From Clostridium sp. OM02-18AC (lineage in GTDB: Bacteria > Bacillota > Clostridia > Lachnospirales > Lachnospiraceae), in assembly GCF_003481825.1 (NCBI RefSeq), contig NZ_QULW01000003.1, positions 767-64,766 of the forward strand: a stretch of 64,000 nt of DNA. Direction: 5' to 3'. Made by a program: the position numbers and the translations under genes. Below the pieces are notes generated by a model. It was not told the DNA's origin, ran no database searches, and saw nothing but the letters and a program-made list of their open reading frames with translations. Below are positions 25,973 to 35,202 of this stretch, piece after piece. Numbering within the stretch: position 1 is the stretch's first letter; every line of letters begins with the position of its first letter.

Positions 25973-27691
25973 CTACTTCCCGTACTTCTCAACCAACGGC
26001 ACATGTTCCTGCCCCGGCACCGTCAAAAGCCCGTGATCCGTGAGCTTCAGTTTCGGTGACACCGGAAGGCAAAGCGTGGACATGGACATGACCACGTTGT
26101 TGTTCACATATCCGAGACCTTCCATCGCCGTCCGCACTTCCTTTAATTCCTGTCCGAGAACCTCGATGGGCTGATCCGACACGATGCCGCCGATGGTGAG
26201 TCCCGCCTCTGCCAGGGATCTTCCTTCAGCGAACGCCACATATGCCCCCTGGAGCTCTAGGACGCGCCTCTGGGCCAGTTTCATATCGTTCTCATCTGTT
26301 CCCAGGACAAACAGGTTATGGCTGTCGTGGGACCACGTGGTGGCCACAGCGCCCGGTTTCGTCAGTGCTCCTTCCACGAGACTATATCCGATATTTCCAT
26401 TCTTGCCGTACCGCTCGAAAACGACTGCAAGGGAAAGTCCTGCCGACTTCCAGTCAAGCACACCGTCCTTCACCTCGACTCTGCATTTCACCGGTGTGGT
26501 TGCCGTTCCGAAGGTGCCGATCTTCATGACATTGACTTCCGCCCATTTCGCCTCCGGATCTTCCGCCTTTAACACAAAGTCGGAGATTTCCGCCGGACGG
26601 CAGTTGATCGTGTGGTAGAAAGAAGCCGGGAAACTGCACGCCGCAGCTTCTGCCGCACCGTAAGCCTCCTTGTCCTTGCAGTACACACACTCGCCCTTCT
26701 TATAAACCACAACCGGATCGATCCCATCCAGACTGTCCAGCAGCATAAAGTCTGCGATCTTTCCCGGCGCGATCATCCCTCTGTCATCCAGATGCATCCG
26801 TCTCGACGGTGTCCAGGTCGCGCAGTAGATCGCCTTCTCCATCGGCATTCCAGCCTTCACAGCCGTCTCGATAATCTTATTGAGATGTCCGGTCAGAAGC
26901 TTATCTGCCATCGTGTCATCCGTCACCAGCGCCACATTCTCATAGAGTTCATTGTCGCAGACGGTCTTCACGACCTCCGGCGTCAGGGATTTGAACTGCA
27001 GCTCCAGAAACATCCCAAGCTCTGTCTTCTCCATCACTGACTGTGGAGTCTGCTGGGTGTGGTCCGCATCAACACCTTCATAGATAAAGCGGTTAAGATC
27101 CGCCCCCGTAAGTCCCGGGCAGTGCCCCTCGATTCGGAGATTCTTTCCCGCGTTCCGGCACACATTGATGAGATCCCGCGTCCGGCTCTCGCCTTCTGCT
27201 GAGAGATCCTTATAGTTCATGATCTCTCCAAGGCAGAGAACTCCATCTAAGGATGCCATCTCAGAAATTTCCTTTACACCAAGTGACGCCCCGGCTGTCT
27301 CTAACTTCTCATTTGTCGCCGGTACACTGGACGGGATCGCCCAGAAGATATCCTGCTTCGTCTTCTGCGCCATAAAAGCCCGGATGCCGTCCATGCCGAA
27401 CACGTTCGCCATCTCGTGGGCATCGGCAACCACCGTTGTTACTCCATATGGAAGCGTGATCCTTGAAAACTCGCCCGGATATGTCATCGAGCTCTCGATG
27501 TGCATATGGATATCCACGAGACCAGGCAGCATGTATCTGCCTTTTCCGTCGATCTCCCGCACTCCCGGATATGAAATTGCAGGGGAAACGCAATAAAACT
27601 TTTCCCCTGCAACTGCCACATCCCGCTTTTCAAAACACTGTCTGAAGGTCTGATAGACCATGACATTTTTCAGAATGAAATCGGGTCTCAT
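25973..27691 (-). CDS. ade: adenine deaminase
   Basis: The 572-residue enzyme has the Ade family motifs GLVDIHMHIESSMTYPGEF (metal histidines), ADAHEMANVFG, EGHCPGLTGADLNRFIYEG, DADHTQQTP and the C-terminal ATTWSHDSHNLFVLGT. It converts adenine to hypoxanthine plus ammonia. The start is supported by GAGG and the family N-terminus. It follows the binding-protein gene by 16 nt, so adenine deamination appears tied to the ABC importer in one operon. Confidence 0.93.
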   Translation of the reverse strand: MRPDFILKNVMVYQTFRQCFEKRDVAVAGEKFYCVSPAISYPGVREIDGKGRYMLPGLVDIHMHIESSMTYPGEFSRITLPYGVTTVVADAHEMANVFGMDGIRAFMAQKTKQDIFWAIPSSVPATNEKLETAGASLGVKEISEMASLDGVLCLGEIMNYKDLSAEGESRTRDLINVCRNAGKNLRIEGHCPGLTGADLNRFIYEGVDADHTQQTPQSVMEKTELGMFLELQFKSLTPEVVKTVCDNELYENVALVTDDTMADKLLTGHLNKIIETAVKAGMPMEKAIYCATWTPSRRMHLDDRGMIAPGKIADFMLLDSLDGIDPVVVYKKGECVYCKDKEAYGAAEAAACSFPASFYHTINCRPAEISDFVLKAEDPEAKWAEVNVMKIGTFGTATTPVKCRVEVKDGVLDWKSAGLSLAVVFERYGKNGNIGYSLVEGALTKPGAVATTWSHDSHNLFVLGTDENDMKLAQRRVLELQGAYVAFAEGRSLAEAGLTIGGIVSDQPIEVLGQELKEVRTAMEGLGYVNNNVVMSMSTLCLPVSPKLKLTDHGLLTVPGQEHVPLVEKYGK

Positions 27692-27707
27692 ATAAAATTC
27701 CTCGTTA

Positions 27708-28820
27708 TTAGTTGTTGATCGTTCTGTTCCACTGGTCGATCCAGTTATTTAAGATCGGGTTTACAAAAGCATAGTCAACAACCTTAACTTTTGCAGCCTT
27801 GTCGCCGTAGGTCATATCCTTGGACTCTTCCTCAGTGAATGTAACGTCCTTGTTTGTCGGTGCCTCGTTTAATGCCTTACCTGTCTTTGTCTGAAGCTCC
27901 TCGCTGATACGGTAGTTGATGTACTCGTAAGCAAGCTCCTTGTTCGCACAGTTCTTTGTTACGTTGATGGTGTTGAAGTTAGCGTAAGCTCCGTCCGGTG
28001 TAACGTAAACAAGTGTCGGGTTAGCGGCTACGATCGTCGGAACGCCGAAGTCACCGACAACTGCTGCTGCAACCTCACCGGATGTGAACATGTTGATCAG
28101 GTCGGAAGACTTTGTGTAAGTCTTAACAAGGTTCGGCTTTAAGTCAGCAAGTGCCTTGAAAGCAGCCTCGCCGTTGTCTGTTGTTACGTCAACGCCTGCG
28201 TGGTCGCTTGCAACGTAAACCATAGCCGGTCCGAATGTTGTTGTGATCTCCGGGATGGAAACCATGCCTGCAAGGCGCTCGTCCCAAAGGTCATCAAAGC
28301 TTGTGAGTTCAAATCCTGTAAGCTCCGGGTTGTAGATGATACCGATGCTGTTGATGGTGTACGGAACACCCTGTCCTGCCTCTGCAATCTCCTTTGCAGC
28401 CGGGATCAGCTTCTCAGCATTCGGGATCTTGCTTAAGTCGATCGTATCGAAAAGTCCCTCGTCAGTGCCCTTCGCTGTCATAGCCTGGGAGAGCTCGATC
28501 ACATCGATGGTGGAGTTCGGGTCTGCCGCTAACTTTGTATAACGGTCGTTTGTGCCGCCTGTCTCAGTAACGATCTCACAGCTGAACTCGTTCTCAAACG
28601 GTGTGTAAACCTCTTCTTCGGAGATATCTTCGCTGAGGCCGTATGTGGATAATACGAGCTTCTGTGCGTCTCCGGAAGCTGCCTTTGTCTCTTCTGCGGA
28701 AGAAGCTGCCTCAGAGCCTGCTGCCTGGCTTCCTGCTGCTGTGGTCTCTGTTGTGGATGCGCCGCCGCAGGCGGTAAGCATCATTGCTGCGCAAAGTACA
28801 ACTGCTGCTGTTTTTTTCAT
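27708..28820 (-). CDS. PotD-like ABC importer solute-binding lipoprotein
   Basis: The 370-residue lipoprotein starts MKKTAAVVLCAAMMLTACGG, so Cys18 is lipidated, then a Ser/Thr/Ala/Glu-rich linker. The body is of the spermidine/putrescine-Fe3+ binding type (LSTYGLSEDISEEEVYTPFE, GVPYTINSIGIIYNPE, FDDLWDERLAG, NMFTSGEVAAAVVGD, NTINVTKNCANKELAYEYINY). The ATG at 28820 follows AGAGGAG; an upstream in-frame start would bury the signal peptide. The ligand is uncertain; the operon argues for a nucleobase or related compound rather than polyamine. Confidence 0.9.
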   Translation of the reverse strand: MKKTAAVVLCAAMMLTACGGASTTETTAAGSQAAGSEAASSAEETKAASGDAQKLVLSTYGLSEDISEEEVYTPFENEFSCEIVTETGGTNDRYTKLAADPNSTIDVIELSQAMTAKGTDEGLFDTIDLSKIPNAEKLIPAAKEIAEAGQGVPYTINSIGIIYNPELTGFELTSFDDLWDERLAGMVSIPEITTTFGPAMVYVASDHAGVDVTTDNGEAAFKALADLKPNLVKTYTKSSDLINMFTSGEVAAAVVGDFGVPTIVAANPTLVYVTPDGAYANFNTINVTKNCANKELAYEYINYRISEELQTKTGKALNEAPTNKDVTFTEEESKDMTYGDKAAKVKVVDYAFVNPILNNWIDQWNRTINN

Positions 28821-29070
28821 GGTTTTTCTCCTCTTTCTCTCTTTTTGAGATAATGTTTTGTAACTGTCCGGCAGGTCTGTGCTTTCCGCACAAGCTGTAC
28901 AAATGGGCAGTTGCATATTTTCCCGCATGAATATGGGTCTGTTTCGGAACTATCCGTTCATATCCCCCACATCCTGCGATGGTTCCCTTCATTGTTTTCC
29001 ATCCGGAGAACGATTCGATCTTTCTGGTTCTCCCTTCGGCGCATGACCTGTGCCCTAAGATCTCTGTCTC

Positions 29071-30111
29071 CTATCTTCTCACGAGAATCAGCTTATCCTT
29101 CGGCAGATACAGACGGATCTCCTCGCCCTCTTTATAAACATGGTCAGTTCCCATATTTACCTTCAGGACACCGGCGGAAGTCTCAACCTCGTACTGATAG
29201 CTCTTCCCGAGGAATGTGCGGACACCGATCTTACCGCTTAAGACATTCTCCGTCTGAACATCATCTGCCAGACAGATATCGTCCGGGCGGATCGTTCCCG
29301 CGAATTTCTCGCAATCGAGATCCATGGAAGTTAAGAACTCGCTTCCATCCGGTGCTGTATAAACGCCGTCCTGCTTTTTCGCAAGCTCAAGGAAGTTCTC
29401 GAAACCGATGAATCTCGCGACGAACTCTGTCGCCGGTCTCTTATAGATGTTCTCCGGTGTGTCAAACTGCTCGATGACACCGCCGTTCATAACAGCCACC
29501 TTGTCGGAGATGGAGAAGCATTCCTCCTGATCATGTGTAACAAATAATGTGGTGATTCCAAGGCGCTTCTGAAGTCTCTTGATCTCCACACGCATGGAAA
29601 GTCTTAATTTCGCATCAAGATTGGATAACGGCTCATCTAAGAGCAGTAGCTTTGGCTCGATGACAAGTGCTCTCGCGAGGGCAACTCGCTGGCGCTGTCC
29701 GCCGGACATCTGCTTCGGGAAACGGTCGGCAAGCTCTGTCAGGCCGCAGACCTCAAGGATCTCCCTGACCTTCTTGTCGATCAGGTCCTTGTCCATCTTT
29801 CTTGTTCTGAGCCCGAACGCTACATTGTCATAAACACTTAAGTGCGGGAACAGGGCGTAGCTCTGGAATACCAGGCCGAACTGGCGCTTGTGGACCGGGA
29901 CCTTTGTCATGTCCTCTCCGTCTAATGTGAAGGTTCCGCCCTGCGGGTCGATAAAGCCTGCAACGACGCGGAGTGTCGTGGACTTGCCGCAGCCGCTGGG
30001 ACCTAAGAGGGATACAAGCTCGCCCTCCTCGACTTCCAGATTCAGCCCCTTTAAGATCTGTTTCTTTTTATCGTAACTTACGTCGATTCCATTTAAACTC
30101 ATAAAAGCCAT
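29071..30111 (-). CDS. PotA-like ABC importer ATPase
   Basis: About 346 residues with Walker A GPSGCGKST, signature MSGGQRQRVALARAL, Walker B LLLLDEPLSNLDAKLR and H loop TLFVTHDQEE, then a C-terminal TOBE domain with IRPDDICL. The second ATG (30111) has better spacing from AAGGAG than the first (30117). It is separated from the binding-protein gene by 250 nt without an evident gene or terminator, and lies 13 nt after the permease gene. Confidence 0.93.
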   Translation of the reverse strand: MAFMSLNGIDVSYDKKKQILKGLNLEVEEGELVSLLGPSGCGKSTTLRVVAGFIDPQGGTFTLDGEDMTKVPVHKRQFGLVFQSYALFPHLSVYDNVAFGLRTRKMDKDLIDKKVREILEVCGLTELADRFPKQMSGGQRQRVALARALVIEPKLLLLDEPLSNLDAKLRLSMRVEIKRLQKRLGITTLFVTHDQEECFSISDKVAVMNGGVIEQFDTPENIYKRPATEFVARFIGFENFLELAKKQDGVYTAPDGSEFLTSMDLDCEKFAGTIRPDDICLADDVQTENVLSGKIGVRTFLGKSYQYEVETSAGVLKVNMGTDHVYKEGEEIRLYLPKDKLILVRR

Positions 30112-30124
30112 GGTCATATTCTCC

Positions 30125-30916
30125 TTATTTCGCCAGGGCTGCGATACCCAGTGTGCGGTCTACGATCACCATGATGACTACGGTAGCTGCCATTAAAAGT
30201 ACGGAAACCGCCGATACGGTCGGATCATAGTTGTATTCAATATAGTTCATCAGTGTTGACGGGAATGTGGAAACTCCCGGTCCGGATAAGAACATGGACA
30301 CCGGAATGTTGTTGAAGGAATTGATGAACGCCAGCATGAATGCTGAGGAAATTCCGGAGGTCACATTTGGAAGAACGACCTTGAAGAACGCCGCTCCCTT
30401 CGGGCATCCGAGGCTCCACGCCGCCTCCTCGATTGAAAAGTCGAACTGCTCCATCGAAGAACCGACTACGCGGATCACATACGGAAGTGTCACCATAAAA
30501 TGGCCTGCGAGAAGTCCCGCGAACACCGGGATCCTGAGTGTCAGGATCAGGCACTGGTACATAATAAAGCCGATTACAATTCCCGGAACGATTGTCGGGG
30601 AAAGGAAGATGGACTTTAATAACTGCTTTCCTTTTAAACCGGCTCTCGCCAGCGCGTAAGCCGCCGGGATTCCGACCAGAAGAGAGATGCATGTCGCGAG
30701 GAGCGCGACCTCAAGGCTGGTCAGGAATGATCTGCGGAAAGACTTTAACGCGAACACGTTCGCGAACCATTTCGTCGAGAAGGACTCGATCGGGAATGTG
30801 ATGGCGCTTCCGCCGCCGAATGCCGTTACGGTGATGATCAGTAACGGGATCATCAAAAATGCAAATACGATCGCTGCCCATATGGTCAACACTTTATTTT
30901 TACGCATAATCTTCAC
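30125..30916 (-). CDS. PotC-like ABC permease
   Basis: The 263-residue permease has six membrane segments and the EAA loop motif SFSIEEAAWSLGCPKGAAFFKVVLPN variant, which contacts the ATPase. Similar to the PotC half of polyamine-type importers. Its start overlaps the end of the PotB-like gene by 17 nt, so the two permease halves are translationally coupled. Confidence 0.92.
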   Translation of the reverse strand: MKIMRKNKVLTIWAAIVFAFLMIPLLIITVTAFGGGSAITFPIESFSTKWFANVFALKSFRRSFLTSLEVALLATCISLLVGIPAAYALARAGLKGKQLLKSIFLSPTIVPGIVIGFIMYQCLILTLRIPVFAGLLAGHFMVTLPYVIRVVGSSMEQFDFSIEEAAWSLGCPKGAAFFKVVLPNVTSGISSAFMLAFINSFNNIPVSMFLSGPGVSTFPSTLMNYIEYNYDPTVSAVSVLLMAATVVIMVIVDRTLGIAALAK

Positions 30917-31733
30917 CTCTGCGGTCCAGCCGTGCGGCCAGAGCGTTAAATCCTTTGATCACAACTAGGGTTACAACGATCATGATGAGGGCGATCACGG
31001 ACGCGCCGGTCCAGTCACTGACGGACATCGCTCTCTGGTAGATCAGGGTCGCCATGACCATGTTGCTGTTGCCTCCTAATAACTGCGGCGTCGTGTACGC
31101 GGTCAGGGTTCCGGTAAATACCAGAATACCGCCGACGATGATTCCCGGAAGGCTCATCGGGAAGATGACTTTCATGAACGCTTCCGTTCTTGAGGCTCCG
31201 AGGCTCTGTGCCGCCTCCATCATATCATCATCAATATTTTCCATAACACCGGCAACCGTTACGATCATTAACGGAAGGAACAGGTAGACAGAACCAATGA
31301 TGATAGAAAAGTCAGTGTATAAAAGCTTAATCGGCTTCTCGATCAGTCCCATAGCGATCATGGCCTTGTTGATGATCCCGTTGCTGCCGAGAATATTGAT
31401 CCATGCAAAGCTTCGGATAACAGAGTTTGTCATCATCGGAAAGATCGACGCAGAGAGAAGCAGTCCTCTCCATTTCTTATCACAGCGGCTGATGAAATAC
31501 GCCGTCGGGATACCGCCCACCATACAGACAAAGGTGGTGATGACCGCGATCTTCACGGTTCTCAAAAAGATCTTTCTGTAATACTCGTCCTTAAAAAAGT
31601 CCACGTACGCGCTGAACGGGTAATCCCCCGTAAACACGCTTGGAACCAGAACGCGAAGCAGCGGGATCATCAGGAACAGAAATAAGATCACCAGTCCCGG
31701 AACCAGCATGCACCATGCACTGCTCTTTTTCAT
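30900..31733 (-). CDS. PotB-like ABC permease
   Basis: The 277-residue permease has about six membrane segments and the EAA loop (DDMMEAAQSLGASRTEAFMKVIFP). First gene of the importer operon. It is divergent from a LysR regulator, 175 nt away. The start follows GAAAGGGG. Together with the PotC-like, ATPase and binding-protein genes it makes a complete importer. Confidence 0.92.
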   Translation of the reverse strand: MKKSSAWCMLVPGLVILFLFLMIPLLRVLVPSVFTGDYPFSAYVDFFKDEYYRKIFLRTVKIAVITTFVCMVGGIPTAYFISRCDKKWRGLLLSASIFPMMTNSVIRSFAWINILGSNGIINKAMIAMGLIEKPIKLLYTDFSIIIGSVYLFLPLMIVTVAGVMENIDDDMMEAAQSLGASRTEAFMKVIFPMSLPGIIVGGILVFTGTLTAYTTPQLLGGNSNMVMATLIYQRAMSVSDWTGASVIALIMIVVTLVVIKGFNALAARLDRRGEDYA

Positions 31734-31807
31734 TGGTTTGCCCCTTTCTCAACTGTGCGTGATAAGTTTTAATTAGTGCTTCTTATAAATATTTGTTTTT
31801 TCATCAA

Positions 31808-31836
31808 TTGCACTTATATTTTACATTTATTATAAA
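31808..31836 (+). promoter_or_regulatory. promoter of the LysR gene in the divergent intergenic region
   Basis: TTGCAC, 17 nt, TATAAA in plus orientation, about 70 nt before the LysR ATG. The 175-nt region is very AT-rich. ATAAG near 31763 and CTTAT near 31782 form a possible LysR half-site pair facing the importer operon. Confidence 0.45.
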
Positions 31837-31908
31837 AAGTGATATACTATACGTCAAATACATATTATCTATAATTTTTATGCAGTAAAGCTATGAGGAG
31901 GCCCCTGT

Positions 31909-32832
31909 ATGGAATTAAAAGAAGCCCGCTATATCCTGGCGATCGCCCGCCACCAGAGCATCGGCAAAGCCGCCGAATCCCTTTATATCTCCCAGCCGTC
32001 CCTGAGCAAGTACTTAAAGAACCTGGAAGAACGTCTCGGCGCTCCGCTGTTCAGCCGCCACGAAAACCGCTACTACCCGACTTACATGGGTGAACGCTAC
32101 CTCCACTACGCCGAACAGATCGTTGCCTGCGGCGATGAGTGGATGCAGGAATACGACGATATCGCTCACCGCCAGCGCGGCCGCTTAAACATCGCCGTGC
32201 CGATCATGATGGGTAGCACGCTGATCGAACCGATGTTGGCACCGTTTCATAAACGATACCCCTATGTGACCTTAAATATCATGGAAGCAGTAAATTTCAT
32301 TGCGGAGAACAGTCTGGAGACCTCATCCATCGACCTGACCCTTTACAATATCCATGAATTTCCCGAGACCATGGACTACCAGATCCTGCGCTCTGAGGAG
32401 ATCGTTCTGGTCCTGCATGAAAACCATCCTCTCGCCGCAAAAGCCATTACCCGCCCCGGCTTCCGCTACCCGTGGCTGGATCTTTCCCTATTAAAAGAGG
32501 AAAACTTCATTCTCCTCTACCCGGACCAGAACACCGGTGGCATCTCCCTGGATCTCTTTCAAGAGTACAACATCAATCCACCGGTCTCTCTCCACACGAG
32601 AAACTCCTCCATGTCGATCCATCTGGCCATGGACGGCGTCGGCGCTGCCTTCGCCCCGGAGAGCTATTTCCATTATGAAAACCAGTACACCGGAAACCGC
32701 GCCCTCTGCTTCTCCGTCGGCCACAGACCGGCCCTCACAACTACCATCGCCGCCTATCGGAAAAACCGGTATCTGCCGCAGCATGCAAGAGATTTTCTGA
32801 AAATGATCCGGGAATATTGCCGTGAGAAATAA
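31909..32832 (+). CDS. LysR family transcriptional regulator
   Basis: The 307-residue protein has the LysR N-terminal HTH (KEARYILAIARHQSIGKAAESLYISQPSLSKYLKNLEERLGAPLFSR) and a periplasmic-binding-like effector domain (LNIAVPIMMGSTLIEPML, EEIVLVLHENHPLA). A GAGGAGG site precedes the ATG. Divergent position makes it the likely regulator of the importer/deaminase operon; its effector may be the imported base or a deamination product, which is inference. Confidence 0.93.
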   Translation: MELKEARYILAIARHQSIGKAAESLYISQPSLSKYLKNLEERLGAPLFSRHENRYYPTYMGERYLHYAEQIVACGDEWMQEYDDIAHRQRGRLNIAVPIMMGSTLIEPMLAPFHKRYPYVTLNIMEAVNFIAENSLETSSIDLTLYNIHEFPETMDYQILRSEEIVLVLHENHPLAAKAITRPGFRYPWLDLSLLKEENFILLYPDQNTGGISLDLFQEYNINPPVSLHTRNSSMSIHLAMDGVGAAFAPESYFHYENQYTGNRALCFSVGHRPALTTTIAAYRKNRYLPQHARDFLKMIREYCREK

Positions 32833-32862
32833 AACATTCTCCCAGAAATTTATATCCATCTG

Positions 32863-32926
32863 CGAGGTGCGCCGTCAGGCGCACCTCGTAAAAGAAGCCG
32901 GACACTATCCTTCAGTATCCGGCTTC
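32863..32926. terminator. two consecutive hairpins, likely bidirectional terminator
   Basis: CGAGGTGCGCC and GGCGCACCTCG form an 11-bp stem with a 4-nt loop (32863-32888). GAAGCCGGACAC and GTATCCGGCTTC form a 12-bp stem with one mismatch (32894-32926). On the minus strand the second hairpin is followed by TTTT. The pair separates the plus-strand LysR gene from the minus-strand remnant at 32950. Confidence 0.7.
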
Positions 32927-32949
32927 TTGCTGCGAATCTTCTGGCACCT

Positions 32950-33264
32950 TTAGCTCTGATAAACAAACAGACGGTTCATTCCCTCCTGCCACGGGTATTC
33001 GAATTCCAAATATATGATTTCTTTCCCAAAACGTGTAAATTTTTCTTTCCAATAGTTTGTAGTTGCCTCTCTTAATCTCATAATATGATCTTCTTCATAA
33101 ATATTATTACCCGCATTTTTATATCCAAAGCTTTCAAACTCTTCTTTTGAATAGTACGGGTTCATCTTAATAAACCAATATCCGCCGAGCTTCAGCACTC
33201 GTTCCAGATCATCGATCACGGTTGTTGATACGTTCTTCGGCATTACATTGCTGAAATGGATAAA
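32950..33264 (-). pseudogene. C-terminal fragment of a SAM methyltransferase
   Basis: The frame reads FIHFSNVMPKNVSTTVIDDLERVLKLGGYWFIKMNPYYS, the end of a class I methyltransferase Rossmann core (strand after motif II plus LKxGG turn), and ends normally with a stop at 32950. The SAM-binding N-terminal half is missing. At about 33264 the reading turns into the end of a different membrane protein, so a deletion joined two genes. Confidence 0.5.
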
Positions 33265-33486
33265 CCGTGCAGATAATGCCGCCAAATAACAGCACTGTCA
33301 CAAGGAGCGATTTGAGCGCCTTATTCTGCACCACAAAAAAGAAATGATACCGCTCACTAAGCCAACCACGCCTACCCAAAACAGATGACGGACATTGCCG
33401 GATAATGTCCCAGCTTTTTTGATAGCTTAGCATCTGTTATCTTTACCGGTTTGGAGGAAACGGAACCGCTTATTTTTTTTCTTCAT
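33265..33486 (-). pseudogene. small membrane protein with several frameshifts
   Basis: An ATG at 33486 overlaps the lipoprotein stop (ATGA). Sensible sequence appears in successive frames: ISGSVSSKPVKITDAKLSKK, then TLSGNVRHLFWVGVVGLVSG, then LLVTVLLFGGIICTVY. The first change of frame falls at the A8 run next to the start and the second at an A6 run. The intact ancestor would have been a protein with two membrane segments, translated together with the lipoprotein. Confidence 0.45.
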
Positions 33487-34157
33487 AAATCTCCCTCTTC
33501 ATCACTCAGATACAGCTGCGAAAAAATAGTTTGGTAAATCTCATCCATATCTTCTTCCATATCCACAGACTCACAGAACCCGTAAAGATAGGTATAACTG
33601 TCAGTATCCACAGCAAATACCGTCCATTTCCTGGTATCCTCGTTCTCACCTGCGGTGTACGTTACGATATAAACCGGATAAGTCAGGTTCTCAGTATATT
33701 TCTCATTTGCTTTTGCAGATAGCAGTTCACAGGTATCCGTATCACTTAATGACAGGGCGCAGGCTGTCAGATAATCTTCCAGATCCTGCACCTCCGGGGC
33801 AAACCGGGTCGGCTCTGCCGTATTTACTATAAGGATCTGGCCATCTTGCGTGAAATCCTCATAGCGGTACGTTCCATCCTCATTGTTTTCCGTTCGAAGG
33901 TTCTGCATATTGGTAAAGGGAAGCGCTCCGCCCATCAAAACAGGAATACGTTCACTCGGGATCAGATCCCCGCGGCCATCATCGTTCAGAGCACAGTCTT
34001 TCCCATCCGTTTCTCTAATACGGATGTCTTCCACAGGATATGTAGTACGGTTCACTACGGTGATTTCAAGTGGCTTTCTTCCTCCACCGCAGGCAGCAAG
34101 TCCAAGACACACTGCCAGTGTGATTACGGGAAATAAATTACTTTTTCATTTTTTCAT
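33483..34157 (-). pseudogene. lipoprotein with a premature stop at codon 4
   Basis: The ATG at 34157 lies 8 nt after GGAGG but the fourth codon is TGA (34148-34146). Thereafter the frame is open for 221 codons and reads a signal peptide with lipobox (LAVCLGLAACGG) and a soluble domain (EITVVNRTTYPVEDIRIRE, TCELLSAKANEKYTENLTYP). Only a GTG at 34112, without a good ribosome site, could restart it, and that would leave a seven-residue leader. Either the gene is dead or the base is wrong. Family not recognised. Confidence 0.5.
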
Positions 34158-34210
34158 CCTGCATTCCTCCTCTATTGGCTAAATGATAGGATGCAATTTC
34201 CTATCATATA

Positions 34211-34243
34211 GAAAATCCACCGTACTGTTATTGTACGGTGGAT
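34211..34243 (-). terminator. intrinsic terminator after the hybrid-kinase remnant
   Basis: On the minus strand ATCCACCGTAC and GTACGGTGGAT form a perfect 11-bp stem with a 7-nt loop followed by TTTTC. Confidence 0.75.
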
Positions 34244-34269
34244 CCTATGGGATAACCATTAACTAAAGG

Positions 34270-34858
34270 TTAGGTTTTTTTATTCTGCTGCCTCCCACTC
34301 AGCTTGTACCTGCACTGCTCATAGATCGTTCTTATCACTTTTTCCATATTCAGCGGCTTAGCCAGATGGGCATTCATTCCCGCTTTATAGCACTGTTCCT
34401 GATCTTCCTGGAAGACATTCGCAGTCATGGCAATAATTGGGATTGTTTTCGCATCTTCGCGCGCTGCTGCCCGGATGGCTTCTGTCGCAGCCAACCCATC
34501 CATCACAGGCATCATGATGTCCATAAGAATGGCATCAAAATAATTGCATGGGTTTTCCTGAAAGGCTTTCACTGCCTGCAGGCCATTTTTCACGACCGTG
34601 ATCTTTGCTCCTTCATCTGACAAAAGCATTTCTGCGATCTCTGCGTTCAATTGTTAATGCCCAGGCATCCACCAGACTCTGCAGACTGGAATCTTCCGGC
34701 AGGCCTAATTGCTCATTCAGGTTATATTGCCTGCCATCAATGACCTGGTACATGACGCCAGGCACATAGTTTTTGGTAAGGTTAATGACGCAGTACCCAT
34801 CTGCGATCGCAAACACGGTCTCTTCTAAAAAACGGTTATTGATCATGCTTTTGCTCAT
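34270..34858 (-). pseudogene. hybrid sensor kinase reduced to its two ends
   Basis: Two frames abut near 34640. The N-terminal piece (MSKSMINNRFLEETVFAIAD to LQSLVDAWALT) looks like the opening of a PAS-type sensor. The C-terminal piece (LNAEIAEMLLSDEGAKITVV, FDAILMDIMMPVMDG, LAKPLN) is a receiver domain with its phospho-acceptor Asp, lacking only its first strand. The kinase core that should lie between is gone and the frames do not match, so an internal deletion destroyed the gene. The terminator remains. Confidence 0.6.
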
Positions 34859-34900
34859 ACTAGTTTCTCTCCGAATCAGTGGATTTTTCGATGCCCGTTT

Positions 34901-35119
34901 TTATAGAAGGATCCGAATCACGAGCCATACAATTCCGATCAGCAGCAGAACTGCCGCAAACGCGGTAGAAAGTCCGAACAGTACTGCCCCCAGTGTGAGT
35001 GACAGGAGAAAACCGGCCAGACTTAACAGGGCACCCAGTAGTGTTCCGCAAACACGCAGGGCCAGACCGACACATTTAAAAATCAGCACTAAAAATACTA
35101 TAGCAAACAGTATCGACAT
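34901..35119 (-). CDS. small hydrophobic membrane protein
   Basis: 72 residues, nearly all hydrophobic, probably two or three membrane segments with small residues (GALLSLAGFLLSLTLGAVLFGLS). CAGGAGGTGAG precedes the ATG at 35119, supporting expression. No family recognised; it resembles many short Clostridial membrane proteins. It stands alone, 42 nt upstream of the kinase remnant on the same strand. Confidence 0.55.
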   Translation of the reverse strand: MSILFAIVFLVLIFKCVGLALRVCGTLLGALLSLAGFLLSLTLGAVLFGLSTAFAAVLLLIGIVWLVIRILL

Positions 35120-35202
35120 AATCGCAATCTCACCTCCTGTACGTTTTTGCTATAAAATCCCTTGAATTATATCTGTTTTTTCCAGAAATGTAAATGTTCG
35201 GT

